Assembly: GCA_946902875.1 (NCBI GenBank)
Contig: OX336338.1
Span: forward strand, 7,431,971 to 7,495,970
Direction: 5' to 3'
Length of the DNA stretch: 64,000 nt
DNA from: Nematopogon swammerdamellus
Taxonomy: Eukaryota; Arthropoda; Insecta; Lepidoptera; Adelidae
Shown: positions 21,057 to 32,800 of the stretch, one piece after another
How the letters are laid out: every line of letters begins with the position of its first letter
How positions within the stretch are numbered: position 1 is the stretch's first letter
The notes under the pieces: generated by a model
Database searches by the model: none
Told to the model about the DNA's origin: nothing
The model's input: the letters and a program-made list of their open reading frames with translations, nothing else
Translations under genes and position numbers: made by a program

Positions 21057-21368
21057 TGTCCGCGCGAGCTTGTCGCGAGCATTGCGGATTTGGAGGCTCG
21101 TAGCTGGATGCACGGTGACGACGGACGAGGTGATTTCACTTGTAGGATGATACAGGATCAGACACATTGCATGATACACCTCTAAGTGAGTATATGTCGT
21201 TCGTTCTAACCTGAGGCGTACAAATACATTCACGCATGACGGTGAGCATAAAATTCTGCGAGTGTAGTAGTGCTCAGGCCATGTTTATGCGCATGTCAAG
21301 CATCTGTACTATAGAAATGCATGTGTGTGCGGCCTCAGGTTAGGTCGTCCATGCTATACCCTGCTTTA

Positions 21369-22340
21369 AGGGGGTGATCCATTGGCGACCCTACGAGCTA
21401 ACGGTGTAAACTGTTGGCTCGTAGGGTCGTCGTTCGCGTTGGTGATCCATTGGCGATCCTACGAGCTAGCGGTGTAAACTGTTGGCTCGTAGGGTCGTCG
21501 TTCGCGTTGGTGATCCATTGGCGATCCTACGAGCTAACGGTGTAAACTGTTGGCTCGTAGGGTCGTCGTTCGCGTTGGTGATCCATTGGCGACCCTACGA
21601 GCTAACGGTGTAAACTGTTGGCTCGTAGGGTCGTCGTTCGCGTTGGTGATCCATTGGCGATCCTACGAGCTAGCGGTGTAAACTGTTGGCTCGTAGGGTC
21701 GTCGTTCGCGTTGGTGATCCATTGGCGATCCTACGAGCTAACGGTGTAAACTATTGACTTGTAGGGTCGTCCATTGGAGTCTCGATCGCCGTCGAGTCAT
21801 GGCGAGCGAGTCGGAGTTACTGTGCTACTTAGGCATACTGTTCATCAAGCACAACCAAAGGAAAAGAAAAGACGTCACAAAGTGTGGGTGAAAACTGGCT
21901 TCAAAAAAGACAACGCTTTTGTCTCATGTCAATTTATAAGTTTTTCGTATGCAGACAATTTGAATACTTTGTTTTTATAGTCCCTGCAAGTGTATAACCA
22001 AAGATACTTCTGTTCCTTAAAACAATTTATTATTTCGAGCACCAACTCGGGCCACGATATGCCCGCAAATTCATTCTATCGCCAGCCTAGAGCACGTGCG
22101 CTCGCTCCCGCAGTGCGAAAAAAGCTGTTTCCCCGCAGGCTCGGGTGATCCACTGGCGGTTTTTTACACGATTTTTGATTTTTTTCGCAAGGATTTCGAG
22201 CATGACCGAAGAGCCAACGGTCTAAACCGTGGTACTTTAAAACCGCGGTTTTTAGGTGATCCATTGGCGGTTTACACCTTTAGCTCGCCGGATCGCTGGC
22301 GAACTAATGGTTTAGAACGCCAATGGATCACCCCCTTTAG
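21369..22340. mobile_element. TIR element carrying a palindromic minisatellite
   Basis: Left end TTAAGGGGGTGATCCATTGG and, complemented, right end TAAAGGGGGTGATCCATTGG. Inside are six 68-bp tandem units that each begin with the same GGTGATCCATTGGCG, plus single internal copies at about 22143 and 22256. No transposase. Intergenic. Confidence 0.78.
21373..21780 (+). repeat. 6 x 68-bp tandem array, each unit a hairpin
   Basis: Unit starts at 21373, 21441, 21509, 21577, 21645 and 21713. Each contains CCTACGAGCTAAC, the loop GGTGTAAACT, and GTTGGCTCGTAGG: a 13-bp stem with one G-T pair. Confidence 0.9.
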
Positions 22341-22483
22341 AGCCACCAGCCAGTGTTCGTAGAAAAGCTGCCGCTTGGCGGATCGCTGCGAGTACTCTGC
22401 GCTCCGATGACGAGCGGCTCGCAGCAAGCTCGCCCCGACGTACTCACTTGTTACAGTAACAGATACATTACATTAACAGTACT

Positions 22484-22830
22484 GTGTGGGGCCGGTACTT
22501 AATAACAATAGCCCCACGGCATATTTTCTCCCCGTGCATGTCGTAAAAGGCGACTAAGGGATAAGGACAAGATGCTGTGCATAAGGGCGGCGGGCTAGCC
22601 ACCTCTCACCTTGGCACGGTCTTTCCGCCGAGTCATGCAGCAGGTGGGTCTTCGTGCCTTACCTGCTGCCTGATAGTTATCTTGTCCGCACACTTTGCTA
22701 AACACGGTGGTCGGTGTTGTGCTGTAATTTATGAGAGTAGGTACCTACTTGCAGCACAACACCGATTACTCTGCTTACCCCGATTGTCGAGATACGGCGT
22801 GTGGTGTGTATGTATGTAATACATCACATG
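22484..22830 (+). repeat. Interspersed repeat, GTAAAAGGCGACTAAGG family
   Basis: Same order of blocks as 17.26-17.61 kb: GTGTGGGGCCGGTAC, GGCGACTAAGGGATAAGG, CAGCAGGTGGGTCTTCG, CGGTGGTCGGTGTTGTGC. Confidence 0.75.
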
Positions 22831-22849
22831 CTACACCTTGGCTTGCCAA

Positions 22850-23010
22850 GTGCCCAGGATTTCCGGGATTGTCCCAGGCTAGGCTCCAATGTTCCCGGGC
22901 GAAGTATCATTTTGTTGCAGAGTGCAATTTGTCCCAGGAAGAAGAATAGGTGTGTTTGTACATACCTACGCCTTGATGTCGCGCAAAGAAATCGGCAGGG
23001 ATATGCAATC
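22850..23010 (+). repeat. Short dispersed repeat, TCCCAGG family
   Basis: Resembles 45.47-45.62 kb: GCTAGG(C/T)TCCAATGT, CCCGGGCGAAG, GAAGAAGAAT and ATGTCGCGCAAA. The rest of 23.01-23.49 kb is AT-rich with nothing recognised. Confidence 0.55.
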
Positions 23011-23496
23011 CGATATGTATGAGTGTACACAATGAGTAGGTACTTTGCAATAAGTGTAAGGCAATAACATTCCGGTGGTTTGACCTCATAGATATATCTT
23101 CTCAGCACTGTATAATAAAAATAAAACTAGGCATACCTACAATTTATTTCATATAATTAGATCATTGACAAAATCAACATATTAAAAAAGGCATGTAATT
23201 AAATGCATAGTAAATAATTTTTTCTTTCTATAATGCACAGAACATAAACAATTGTAGAAATAGCATGTTGACTTATTAGTATGGAGACGAGTGTAACCAA
23301 ATTTCCATACAAAAAAATTTGTGAGTTTGGATAAACTACACATTATCGGTAATTTATCTTTAGACACTCTTTGTGCGGCTATAGTGTTTGCACTGTAAAG
23401 CATGTTATGGCATTTACACTTTTAAGGTTTCCATGAAAGTAGGTAATGAGAGGCGACTACGGGCGGAGGTCAAGCGCGCGGAACTTTTTTTTTTTT

Positions 23497-23840
23497 TTTT
23501 TGTGGCATCGTTTCACTTTAGGTAACTTACGATGCCCATGGACATTCTGTGATGTACGGGGATTGCGAATGCCATGCCGGCCTGACAGGAGCCTTTTCAC
23601 GCCACTTTGTAAAAACTCCAGTCTGTACTTGGGAGGAAATAGATGAGCAGGGAGTGCGTTTTCTCGGTTCTGTGAATAAGACTCGGTAGGTCGATTGTAT
23701 ATCCCATGCCCAGTACGCGTAGTGCAGAGGTGAAATGAGGACGACGGAATCGCGTTAAGCAGCTCCTCCGAACACTCCCCGTGAAATAGATGATAGAACT
23801 ATGCCAAAGATTAATTGAGCTATTTCTAATCGTATTATGT
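23497..23840 (-). pseudogene. Non-LTR retrotransposon ORF2 tail
   Basis: Minus strand, across frame slips, holds a FHGECSEEL-type segment, then LPAHLFPPKYRLEF and VKRLLSGRHGIRN, the homologue of 8.80-9.07 kb in the other orientation. Confidence 0.7.
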
Positions 23841-23860
23841 TCTGTGGTATATGGATTCAC

Positions 23861-24899
23861 TCATTGCTGAAGACGGAGTTTTGTGGCTAGCTCGGCCAAC
23901 GTTCAGGCGGCGAGCGCAGCGCGCGGCCGCTGCTAAACAATACGGTAGTACTGTGTCTACTGTGCACCGCCGTCTGCCGTGACCAACTCACAATGCTCCT
24001 CGTTCAATAGTTACATACATATTATATAAATAGTAATAATAACGGGTCATTTGCGAAACTATCCATATAGCATTACTATTTTGAGTTTAATTCATTTTAA
24101 CCATTCATCATTATTTATAAACCAAACCCCATAAGTCTAGGTATTTCACAGATTTCACACAATTCACTATAATACCTACGGGAAAATTAACTGAAACATG
24201 AACATAGTCACTTTTACTTTGCATTTAATAATACTCCTTTAAAAAATGCAGCTCTAGAAAACAGTAGCAGAGCCAATACCTATTATTTAATACGGCACTA
24301 GAGAATGGTAATAACACCAAATCAAAGTATTTTGAACTTTTAACATTAATAATTTAAATATATAAATTAAACTTAGATTCCCTTGCGAAATTTCAATTCA
24401 CTAGAAGCAAATTAACATAGAAAGTTAATAAATTTTAAACTACTAAATTTTTTTTAACTAAATAAGTACTACAGCAGATTATACAAAAACTAATGAAATC
24501 TATCATCACACTTTTAGCACATTGATTAATTTCACAATCTCTTAACAGAATTTTTGGGTTTTGGACCAGAGTGTAGGTGTTCACCTGCATCAAGCCTATA
24601 TAGCAATAAGTCTCTCTCTCTGCCGGCCGATCTGCCCTCGTTCCCTCCACCTTCGTTGCTCACGCACCTACACTCGGGCAGAAAAACTCAATATGACATC
24701 GTAGGTAGATGAACACATTGTATTGTATTATAAATCATACAATGCAAGAAGGGCAACTCGCTCCGAGCGGCAGAGTGAGAACGTAATAGGCTATATTTGT
24801 CTCCTTAATACAATATTAACATTTACTATTACCACTCCTATACGCACGCACTTATCCCACACCCAAACCCTGTTAGTTGCCACTGTACAATCCTTCAGT
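23861..24899. other. Intergenic DNA, no feature recognised
   Basis: A short GC-rich stretch (23.90-24.00 kb) followed by AT-rich DNA. No exon with splice sites or conserved protein reading was seen on either strand. Confidence 0.5.
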
Positions 24900-26005
24900 T
24901 TTCTTAAAAAATACAACCTAACACTTGTGATGTCAATCCAACTATGGGTATTTACTACACTTCATGAATGAAACTGAAAAATACAACATTACATTTGTGA
25001 TGTCAATTCAACTTTGGGTATTTACTACACTTCATGAATGAAACTGAAAAATACAACATTACATTTGTGATGTCAATTCAACTTTGGGTATTTACTACAC
25101 TTCATGAATGAAACTGAAAAATACAACATTACATTTGTGATGTCAATTCAACTTTGGGTATTTTCTACACTTCATGAATGAAACTGAAAAATACAACATT
25201 ACATTTGTGATGTCAATTCAACTTTGGGTATTTACTACACTTCATGAATGAAACTGAAAAATACAACATTACATTTGTGATGTCAATTCAACTTTGGGTA
25301 TTTACTACACTTCATGAATGAAACTGAAAAATACAACATTACATTTGTGATGTCAATTCAACTTTGGGTATTTTCTACACTTCATGAATGAAACTGAAAA
25401 ATACAACATTACATTTGTGATGTCAATTCAACTTTGGGTATTTTCTACACTTCATGAATGAAACTGAAAAATACAACATTACATTTGTGATGTCAATTAA
25501 ACTTTGGGTATTTTCTACACTTCATGAATGAAACTGAAAAATACAACATTACATTTGTGATGTCAATTCAACTTTGGGTATTTTCTACACTTCATAAATG
25601 AAACTGAAAAATACAACATTACATTTGTGATGTCAATTCAACTTTGGGTATTTTCTACACTTCATGAATGAAACTGAAAAATACAATATTACATCTGTGA
25701 TGTCAATCCAACTTCAGGTATTTTCTAGACTTCATGAATTAAACTAAAAATACAACTTGACATTTGTGATGTCGATGCAACTTCTGGTATTTTCTACACT
25801 TCATGAATGAAACTGAAAACAACCTAACATTGGTGATGTCAATGCAAGTTCTGGTATTTTCTAAACTTCATGAATAAAACTGAAAAATAAAACCTAACAT
25901 TTAGAGGTATTTTCTACACTTCATGAATGAAACTGAAAATACAACCTAACATTTTTTATATCAATCCAACCTTGGGTATTTTTCCAAACTTTATGAATGA
26001 AACTA
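24900..26005 (+). repeat. ~16 x 70-bp tandem array
   Basis: TTCATGAATG recurs every 70 bp from 24961 to 25731, then at shorter, irregular spacing (69, 67, 53, 70). Unit includes AACATTACATTTGTGATGTC and AACTTTGGGTATTT. Central units are almost identical; both ends decay. Confidence 0.92.
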
Positions 26006-27899
26006 TAAATAATATTCAAAATCATAGTCATTCAAACAATACATTCATAACACTTAAACATAAAATTACCACACTTTACCTACTCAATGTAGATATTACC
26101 GTCTCTGCGAGGGATGAATTCATATCTACCATTTGTGTACTAATAACAAATGATATTCACATAGGTACTTAGGTATGTATTTATGAATTAGTATATATTA
26201 CTTCAGACATGACAGGAATTAGAAGCGGCAGAGCATGCATTTCACATCTCGGAAGAGTGGAGTTGATCCACTGTTGTTCTAAGGACAGTGAAGTACCCTG
26301 TAATATACACATAATATGTATAGGTATATATATATATATATATACAACTCAAAACCATTTATATAAATAGAGTAGGTACCTCCTACCTATACACCAAATG
26401 ATCGATCTAGAATCAAAATTTTGGTTTTACTAGAAAAAAGAAAACAATTGATGCAAAATTTGAGATTTTTGGAGAAACAACATTTAAACAAATTTTATTT
26501 TGAAATGCAGCTGACGAAACGTCCAGCGCGCTGTTAAGAGAGAGAGTGTCTATTCGCTGGCCACGTGCTCGATTTAAATCTTCTACTTGCAATGGAGCCG
26601 GCTATGTTTCGTGAAGCCGTGGATTGTTGTGTTCGTTCGTTGCCTGCTTTTTAGAATGTGAATAGCACATTATATATTAATCAATTAATGTTATGTATTG
26701 TAAAATGTGACTATAGTTTAATAAAGTCTTTATTGTCCGAGCTTTTGATTATCCGAGGTAGGCCTGCTCTGCTCCACAATATAGTTTGGATAATCGAGAT
26801 TCTACTGTACTACACCCCTGTCGGCCCGGTTACACCTTGCTAACTAGGTAGGTACCTTGGCATGCTTCTATGGTTGGTTAGGTTGTGCTGGCTACACTTG
26901 AACCATTTTCATAACCTTCATTCAGTGCGTTAATACTAATTCGAACAAAGTCACTTGTTACCAAATATGTCCGAATCGTGACGATCAAAGCCGGTCTTTC
27001 GCAGACGAAATGAAGCCGTATGCCGAAGGAAGTATCAATTGATGACTTGATAATGTTAAAAATATTTTTACCATTTGGACATAAATTGTCGCTTATTTTA
27101 AAAATATTCTTATGAATTTTAATTTGCAAAAGTGTTGACCTGAACTTCTACTTTTAATTTTTAGCGGTTTCGAAAAAGGAATTTTCCTTTGACAAATATG
27201 AGAATTCCTAAACCATCATACTGATTGCTTGCATGTTAGGTATTCAGCATAGAATAATTTTAAATAAAAAATATAAGCAGTCATAAAATAAAAAGAAATC
27301 TCTTGAAAACCATGGAATATGATATGCTTCCTAATGTTTATGGATATTCAAAGAGTTAACCCCTTCTCACCTTCTATACGAAGAAGTACACAGATTCCTT
27401 AACCTAAGTAATACAGTGAGATTTTATCTTAGTAACATCAAGACATTTCAATCGTATAGTAACAGCCGTACGCAGAACGTATCTCGAGGCGATCATTGCC
27501 GAGTGTGACGTCACAGTCTCGCACGTCGCCAAAGAAAACTAATTTAGGCAAATACATTTGTTTTACTAATTTTCCACGGTGCATACGTCCATGTGCGCCA
27601 TTAATGTCCCTTAAAGAGCATAACATTCTAAAAAACATAACACATTCTCAAAACAAATAAAACAATAACATTTTCCATGATAAGAAATTATAGCAACAAA
27701 TGAGAATATGAATAGACCAAATTATTTTTAAATATTGATAAAATTAAGAATCAGAACAGATTTGAGCACACAAAATAAAGAAAACCAATATAGAGCAGTC
27801 ATTTAAATATCAACAAGTGATTACTTTAGGTTGGCACGGCCCCCAACGCTCAATTCAATTGTACATACATCTACATAATAATAATACAAGTGTAGTGTT
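26006..27899. other. Intergenic AT-rich DNA with minor repeats
   Basis: Includes a (TA)n run near 26326. The segment at 26.69-26.82 kb ends GGATAATCGAGATTCTACTG, resembling pogo/Tigger-type ends. No exon recognised. Confidence 0.4.
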
Positions 27900-28020
27900 G
27901 GCTTGCACTGACATTTCGTAACCAGAAACTCACTCATTGGTTCGCATTCTCGACCGGATTCGAACCTCGACCTTGAGATTAAGAGAACGACATGCAGACC
28001 GCGCGCCGACCAGCGGGCAC
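27900..28020 (-). repeat. tRNA-like SINE head, minus strand
   Basis: Complement carries a B-box GGTTCGAATCCGG and, 5' to it, GTTCTCTTAATCTCAAGGTC. A tRNA-derived family different from the one at 54.1 kb. Confidence 0.55.
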
Positions 28021-28739
28021 TTGTATTGATTTAATTTTATTTCTTTAACTCTTTATAATGTAGTTATTTATAGTTAAATACGGAATTTATTTTTCTAAAC
28101 TCGCATTGTCAAAACAACATCAAGAAAACAAGAAACAAGAAAACAACGTCAGCGGAGACCGAATTAGCTAAACTAAAATTTTATATCAAATTTATAAAAA
28201 TTAAAAAATTATTGATAAACATGTTCAAGTAATTTTTAAGACTCGCCTGATATCTGATGATATTTGACTCGCTGGATAGTGTACGATGGACGATGTTAGG
28301 TACATTCATTCATTCTTAGGATATAGTTTGTATAATATTGCCTTGTACCTACTCGTAAATGTTAATTGTTGAAGTAAGTACACGTGATATTGAATGCATT
28401 ATTAATACATTACAATATATATATATTAGATTGTGTAAAAACCATAAACAAACAGTCCCAACAAAATATACAATACTATAGCGAATTTAATACAAATTTG
28501 AATTCAAAATTACATACATATGATACTTACAGTGGTTAGTTTTAATACTTCTAATATTATACTGATCAGTCTGAATAAATGTATTGTTATAAAGACTCTG
28601 CCATTCAAAGAACCTAACAATAGTGTTTGATCGCATTGAAGCGTCCAAACTTATTTTACTAAACTTCAAGATGGTTGTCTGGAAGAAAGGCCTCATGACT
28701 ATAACATGAAATTGTCATCACGAATCTTAGTATCTCAGT

Positions 28740-29225
28740 TGACCTGCCGGCTCCCAACTTCTCCGCGCGGAGCAGGCATATATTTCCATCTAGTGCTATT
28801 TCAGTTAATTTTTCTTATTAATAAAAAGAGAGAGCACTTTCGATAGAAGGTTAAAACACATTTCCATTTACATCAAACATACCTACAAACAATTCAACAC
28901 TCAAATAGAAAAAAACATATTTTCACGTCTTGTAATTTTTGGCTGTAGGTTCCTTGGTTTTCTTTATGTATGTATTTGTGAATTGGATTCAAGTCACAAA
29001 TTGTTGTGACAAGAAACCACAAGAATTGTGGTTTCTTAGTGGCAGCGTTCTCCTACACATATATAATTTATTGTGTATTCAAATTGTAAATTTTAGGTTA
29101 GAAAAAAATCTGAAAAAATGTCAGGTGTTTTGTTTTTCCTCGAGTTAAAAAAATCCATCTGTGATTCTAAATAAGTGAATCCTCACTTGTTTGTAAGTAA
29201 TTTCATTAGTTTTACCTGGGAAACG
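28740..29225. mobile_element. Interspersed element, CTCCGCGCGGAG family
   Basis: Homologous to the Drosha intron 4 element: CTTCTCCGCGCGGAGCAGG, ATTTCAGTTAATTTTTCTTA, GTGGCAGCGTTCTCCTACAC. No coding region. Confidence 0.7.
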
Positions 29226-29796
29226 TTTTTTTTTATCTAGCTTCATTATTTTACGAAATATCAGAATTTATGTGCGAGCGCGAAATTTCACAAATTTTCG
29301 CATGGCGAAAATGGCCTGGGAGCCAGCGGAGGTCAGCATTATTATAATGTAGTATTCAACGGGAGTCAACAGTTTAATTATTAGTTATTAGGTTATATTC
29401 TAAGTCAACTAATGAAGATAATAATACAATATACAGAATTAAATATTAATTAATAAGTACGTATGTTTGCATGTGTATGTACGTATTGTATTGTAGTGAT
29501 GGTTATGTCATGTATTCTATGTAGTTTTTTTTTTCTTTTAGCTCTACACAGATATACATCAAGGTTGTATAAAATTAGAACGTACGCATATTATGTCTCT
29601 TGGAAAGTTGAGTATAAATATACTCTAAGATGATATTGCTGGAATAATTGACTGCTCCTCGCGCCACAAATTAAATTAAATAGCGCAGGCGGAACTGGTG
29701 GCGTTGTGTGAAGTGTAGCAGCAGGCACCGGGGCTTCACAAGTGAAAGGAAGTTGCCCGCCGCAGACGCCTTCCAGTGCACTGTGGTCGTATTATA

Positions 29797-29871
29797 CTAA
29801 TCGGAGATTGAAATCTGGGCGAAGCCGACTAGCGTCTTGTCGTCAAACTGTTCGTTTTGACTAGCAGAATT
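29797..29871 (-). CDS. fray: Frayed exon 11 with stop
   Basis: Residues 488-511 and TAG at 29799-29797: [20 protein letters not shown] then SISD. Matches the universal LIGFAQLSIS ending. Acceptor GCTTTCAG. No AATAAA was seen in the next 500 nt; an ATTAAA lies at 29373-29378 on the minus strand. Confidence 0.93.
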   Translation of the reverse strand, partial: NSASQNEQFDDKTLVGFAQISISD

Positions 29872-32800
29872 CTGAAAGCAAGTAAGGTTGTGTGTTAATC
29901 AATAGACACCAATAATAAATCTGTAAGGGATGGACATGGAGTAAGTTACTTTGTTTTATGAAATATTATGTTTGTAGACTCTATGTATGATATAAAACTA
30001 AATTGACTATTTTTAGAAATGTTTTCTATATGTATCTGTATGTTACTCCATAACTCTTAAACCGATCATCGGAATTCGATGAAACTTAGTAAATGCACAT
30101 TTAACTATACGTGACACAGGATAGGCTAAATTGGGAGAGATGCAGTGTGGATATTCTTTTCAAGTACCGACCCCACAAGGTACTTAAGGAGGTATACCAG
30201 TATATAAGAAATGTGAAATGTGCTTACCAAATGAAAAGTAACAGCTTTGATGGGGCTTACGACACTTTGATAACCCTGAATGAGCTTCGCGAGGTTGGTG
30301 GTGATGGCGGCCGAGTCGCGCGGGTCCACCAGCCCCGCCCCAACCAGCTCCGACGAGATCCCCTCCGCGGAGTCTTTGCCCGCGGCAAACTCAAATCTAA
30401 TGTCATTTAGCTCTCGGCGAGCATTTCTGAAACGTGACACATTCTATTTCAATACAGACAATAAGTAATAAACAGGCATCGAAATCTAAGGTAGAGTATA
30501 AATACCTAAGGTTGGCGAGAAGACATAACATGGAGTGGTTAAAAACACCTCTTTCGGGTATTATGAAAAATTCCCGGGAACTCTGGGATTTGAAAAAATT
30601 TAATGGTAGTGATATAGTTAGTAACTTTTGGCACTTTTAACATGCTGTAATGTATGAATACATTATGTAAAAACCCAAAGATTATAAAAAATTTGGTATG
30701 CAAGTGATTTTGATTTTAATATATTTTTTGGGATTTTTAATAAGCCATACACTACAGCGTGTTACAAGTTTCAAAATTTACTAATTATATCACTACCAGG
30801 AAATACTTTTCAAATTCCGGAATTCCTGGGAATTTTTCAGAATTCCCGAAAGAGGTGGTTTCAACCACTCCATGTTGTCTTCTCGCCAACAGCCATATTT
30901 ATACTCTACCTATTCCGATCCCTGGTAATAAACAACCCGACCCCCCAGACCGCGCGTCCCAGGGAGACGCTTCTACACAATGTTATTTGTATTTATTTAT
31001 TTCATCCTTAGGTACACTGTATGTACACTTGAATTTGTCACATTAAAAGGCAGGAAATTATGTTAGGAGTAGAACCCACCCGTTGGGGGAAAATTGGAGA
31101 GGTGTATGTCCAGCAGTGGATGCTTACACACTAACTGACTTGTTAATTTCAATTGTGCAACGTGTGTGTACTTACCTCATCCGTAGGACTAAATTGAGGA
31201 CCGGCTGGTCATCCCCTTGGCCAGGCTGCTCTACAGAATCTGCTTCAGTATTGTCCTACCAAAATATAAACAAACATTTAATTACACTTTCTGTAAATAC
31301 AATGAAACATACTTTTCTTTTTAGTCTACTGAACAAATCCTGAAAATACATTTGGGTATTTTATTGAAGGCGCGGCGACATGTGGTGCCGAGCCACCCAT
31401 ATAAGGTGTCTAACGATGCCCATGGACATATGAACTCTCGCAAAAAAAGCACCCTAATCTCTAGTCCGCCCGGCACTTGTATTAGGTGTGATCCCTGGCA
31501 GTGGACTGGGCTGACTAGGACTCCCCTCTGGTCCCCACGATCTGTTGAAGTCCCTCCCTCCCTCATTACACCGTCAGGGATGACGTCACAAAAAAGTCAA
31601 AATACAGTGTGCGTGGTTTGTATCTATGTATGTATATAAATGATTTAAAACGAACGGTGTCGTTGTCGCTGGCTGATGAATCGGCACGCTCCAGTTGATT
31701 CATGGGCCGGTTGTCGTTCTCGGAGGCGGAGGGGATCTCGTCGTCCGAGTCGACGGCGGAGGCGGCCGCCTCGTCCTCTTCGCCCTCCGCGCCGCCCGCC
31801 TCCTCCTCCTCGCTCCACACCCACTCGCCGGTCACCGTGCGGTGTAGCCGCCCCGACGCACCCGGCTGCCTTCGGCTTGCCTGCTCGCACCACATCACAT
31901 CACATCACATCACACAATCAACCCTCAATTTTTTTTTTATGGAAACGGATCGGTTGGCTACATCACCTACAACGCCCGTGATGTCAGCCCATAACACGGG
32001 GTGAACTAGGTGCCATGTCAGTGCTTCCCTTCGGTCGTGCCGGCGCGTAGCCGGACTGAACTGGACGGAAAACACAAACTATTTACATAGCCGTTTCGAC
32101 CGACCTTTCATTCAGTGCGGTGGTATCAACCCGGGCGGGTTAATCCCTACCACCTAGTAATATAAGAAGGGAGTCATATCCCTTAGTCGCCTTTTACGAC
32201 ATACATGGGGAGAGATGCAGTGGGGCTATTCTTTTAAAGTATCGGCCCCACACGGTACATTACGGCTTATTGCTTGTGTAGTCCTTCGGCTATTATTAAA
32301 AACATTAGAATTGTTAATTAAATGTTATTTTAAAGTACCAACCTTATGTACTCTAGTCTCCATGCTGGGGCCTATGGCGACTAGTGTTTGTGTGAGGTAT
32401 TTTCGATCTTTGCCTTTCTTGAAAAAGGGATGTTTTAATAGTTCAGTCGCTGTGGGTCTCTTAGTTGGATCCTTTTGCAAGCACTCTACGATCATTTTTC
32501 GAAATGTTTTCCCATATACCTTATACTGCTCCTTCTCGTCTGCCCCTGGGAAAATGTTTTCAAAATTCTTAAGCATTGTCGAGGGACCATGGACCATCGC
32601 CGACCTAAAGTAAAGTAAAAATTCTTTATTCAAAATTAGTACAGTACAATGTATGTACTGTCCCCTGCACTAGTCCGTAGACTGTGCTGCAGAGGACAGC
32701 GGGTAGTACAGTTTTTATTTTTTATTGTAAGGGTACAGTTCGAGTATATATGTATTAAAAAATATTGCTTTACAATACCCCCTTTTTTTTAGAACTCGTA

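Noticed and set aside
24900..26005. CRISPR-like repeat array
   Set aside because: Eukaryotic DNA; the whole 70-bp unit repeats with no unique spacers. The same holds for the 68-, 50- and 45-bp arrays.
27438..27638. 66-codon minus ORF with GDVRDCDVTLGNDRLE
   Set aside because: No splice context, no recognised family, in AT-rich intergenic DNA; likely chance.
31676..32004. Plus-strand ORFs rich in Arg/Pro or Ser
   Set aside because: Antisense of the acidic linker exon 8 of frayed.
32546..32633. Longer frayed exon 7 starting upstream ([12 protein letters not shown])
   Set aside because: Using the inner TTTTCCCAG acceptor restores the conserved [11 protein letters not shown]. The upstream piece has no counterpart in OSR1/SPAK.
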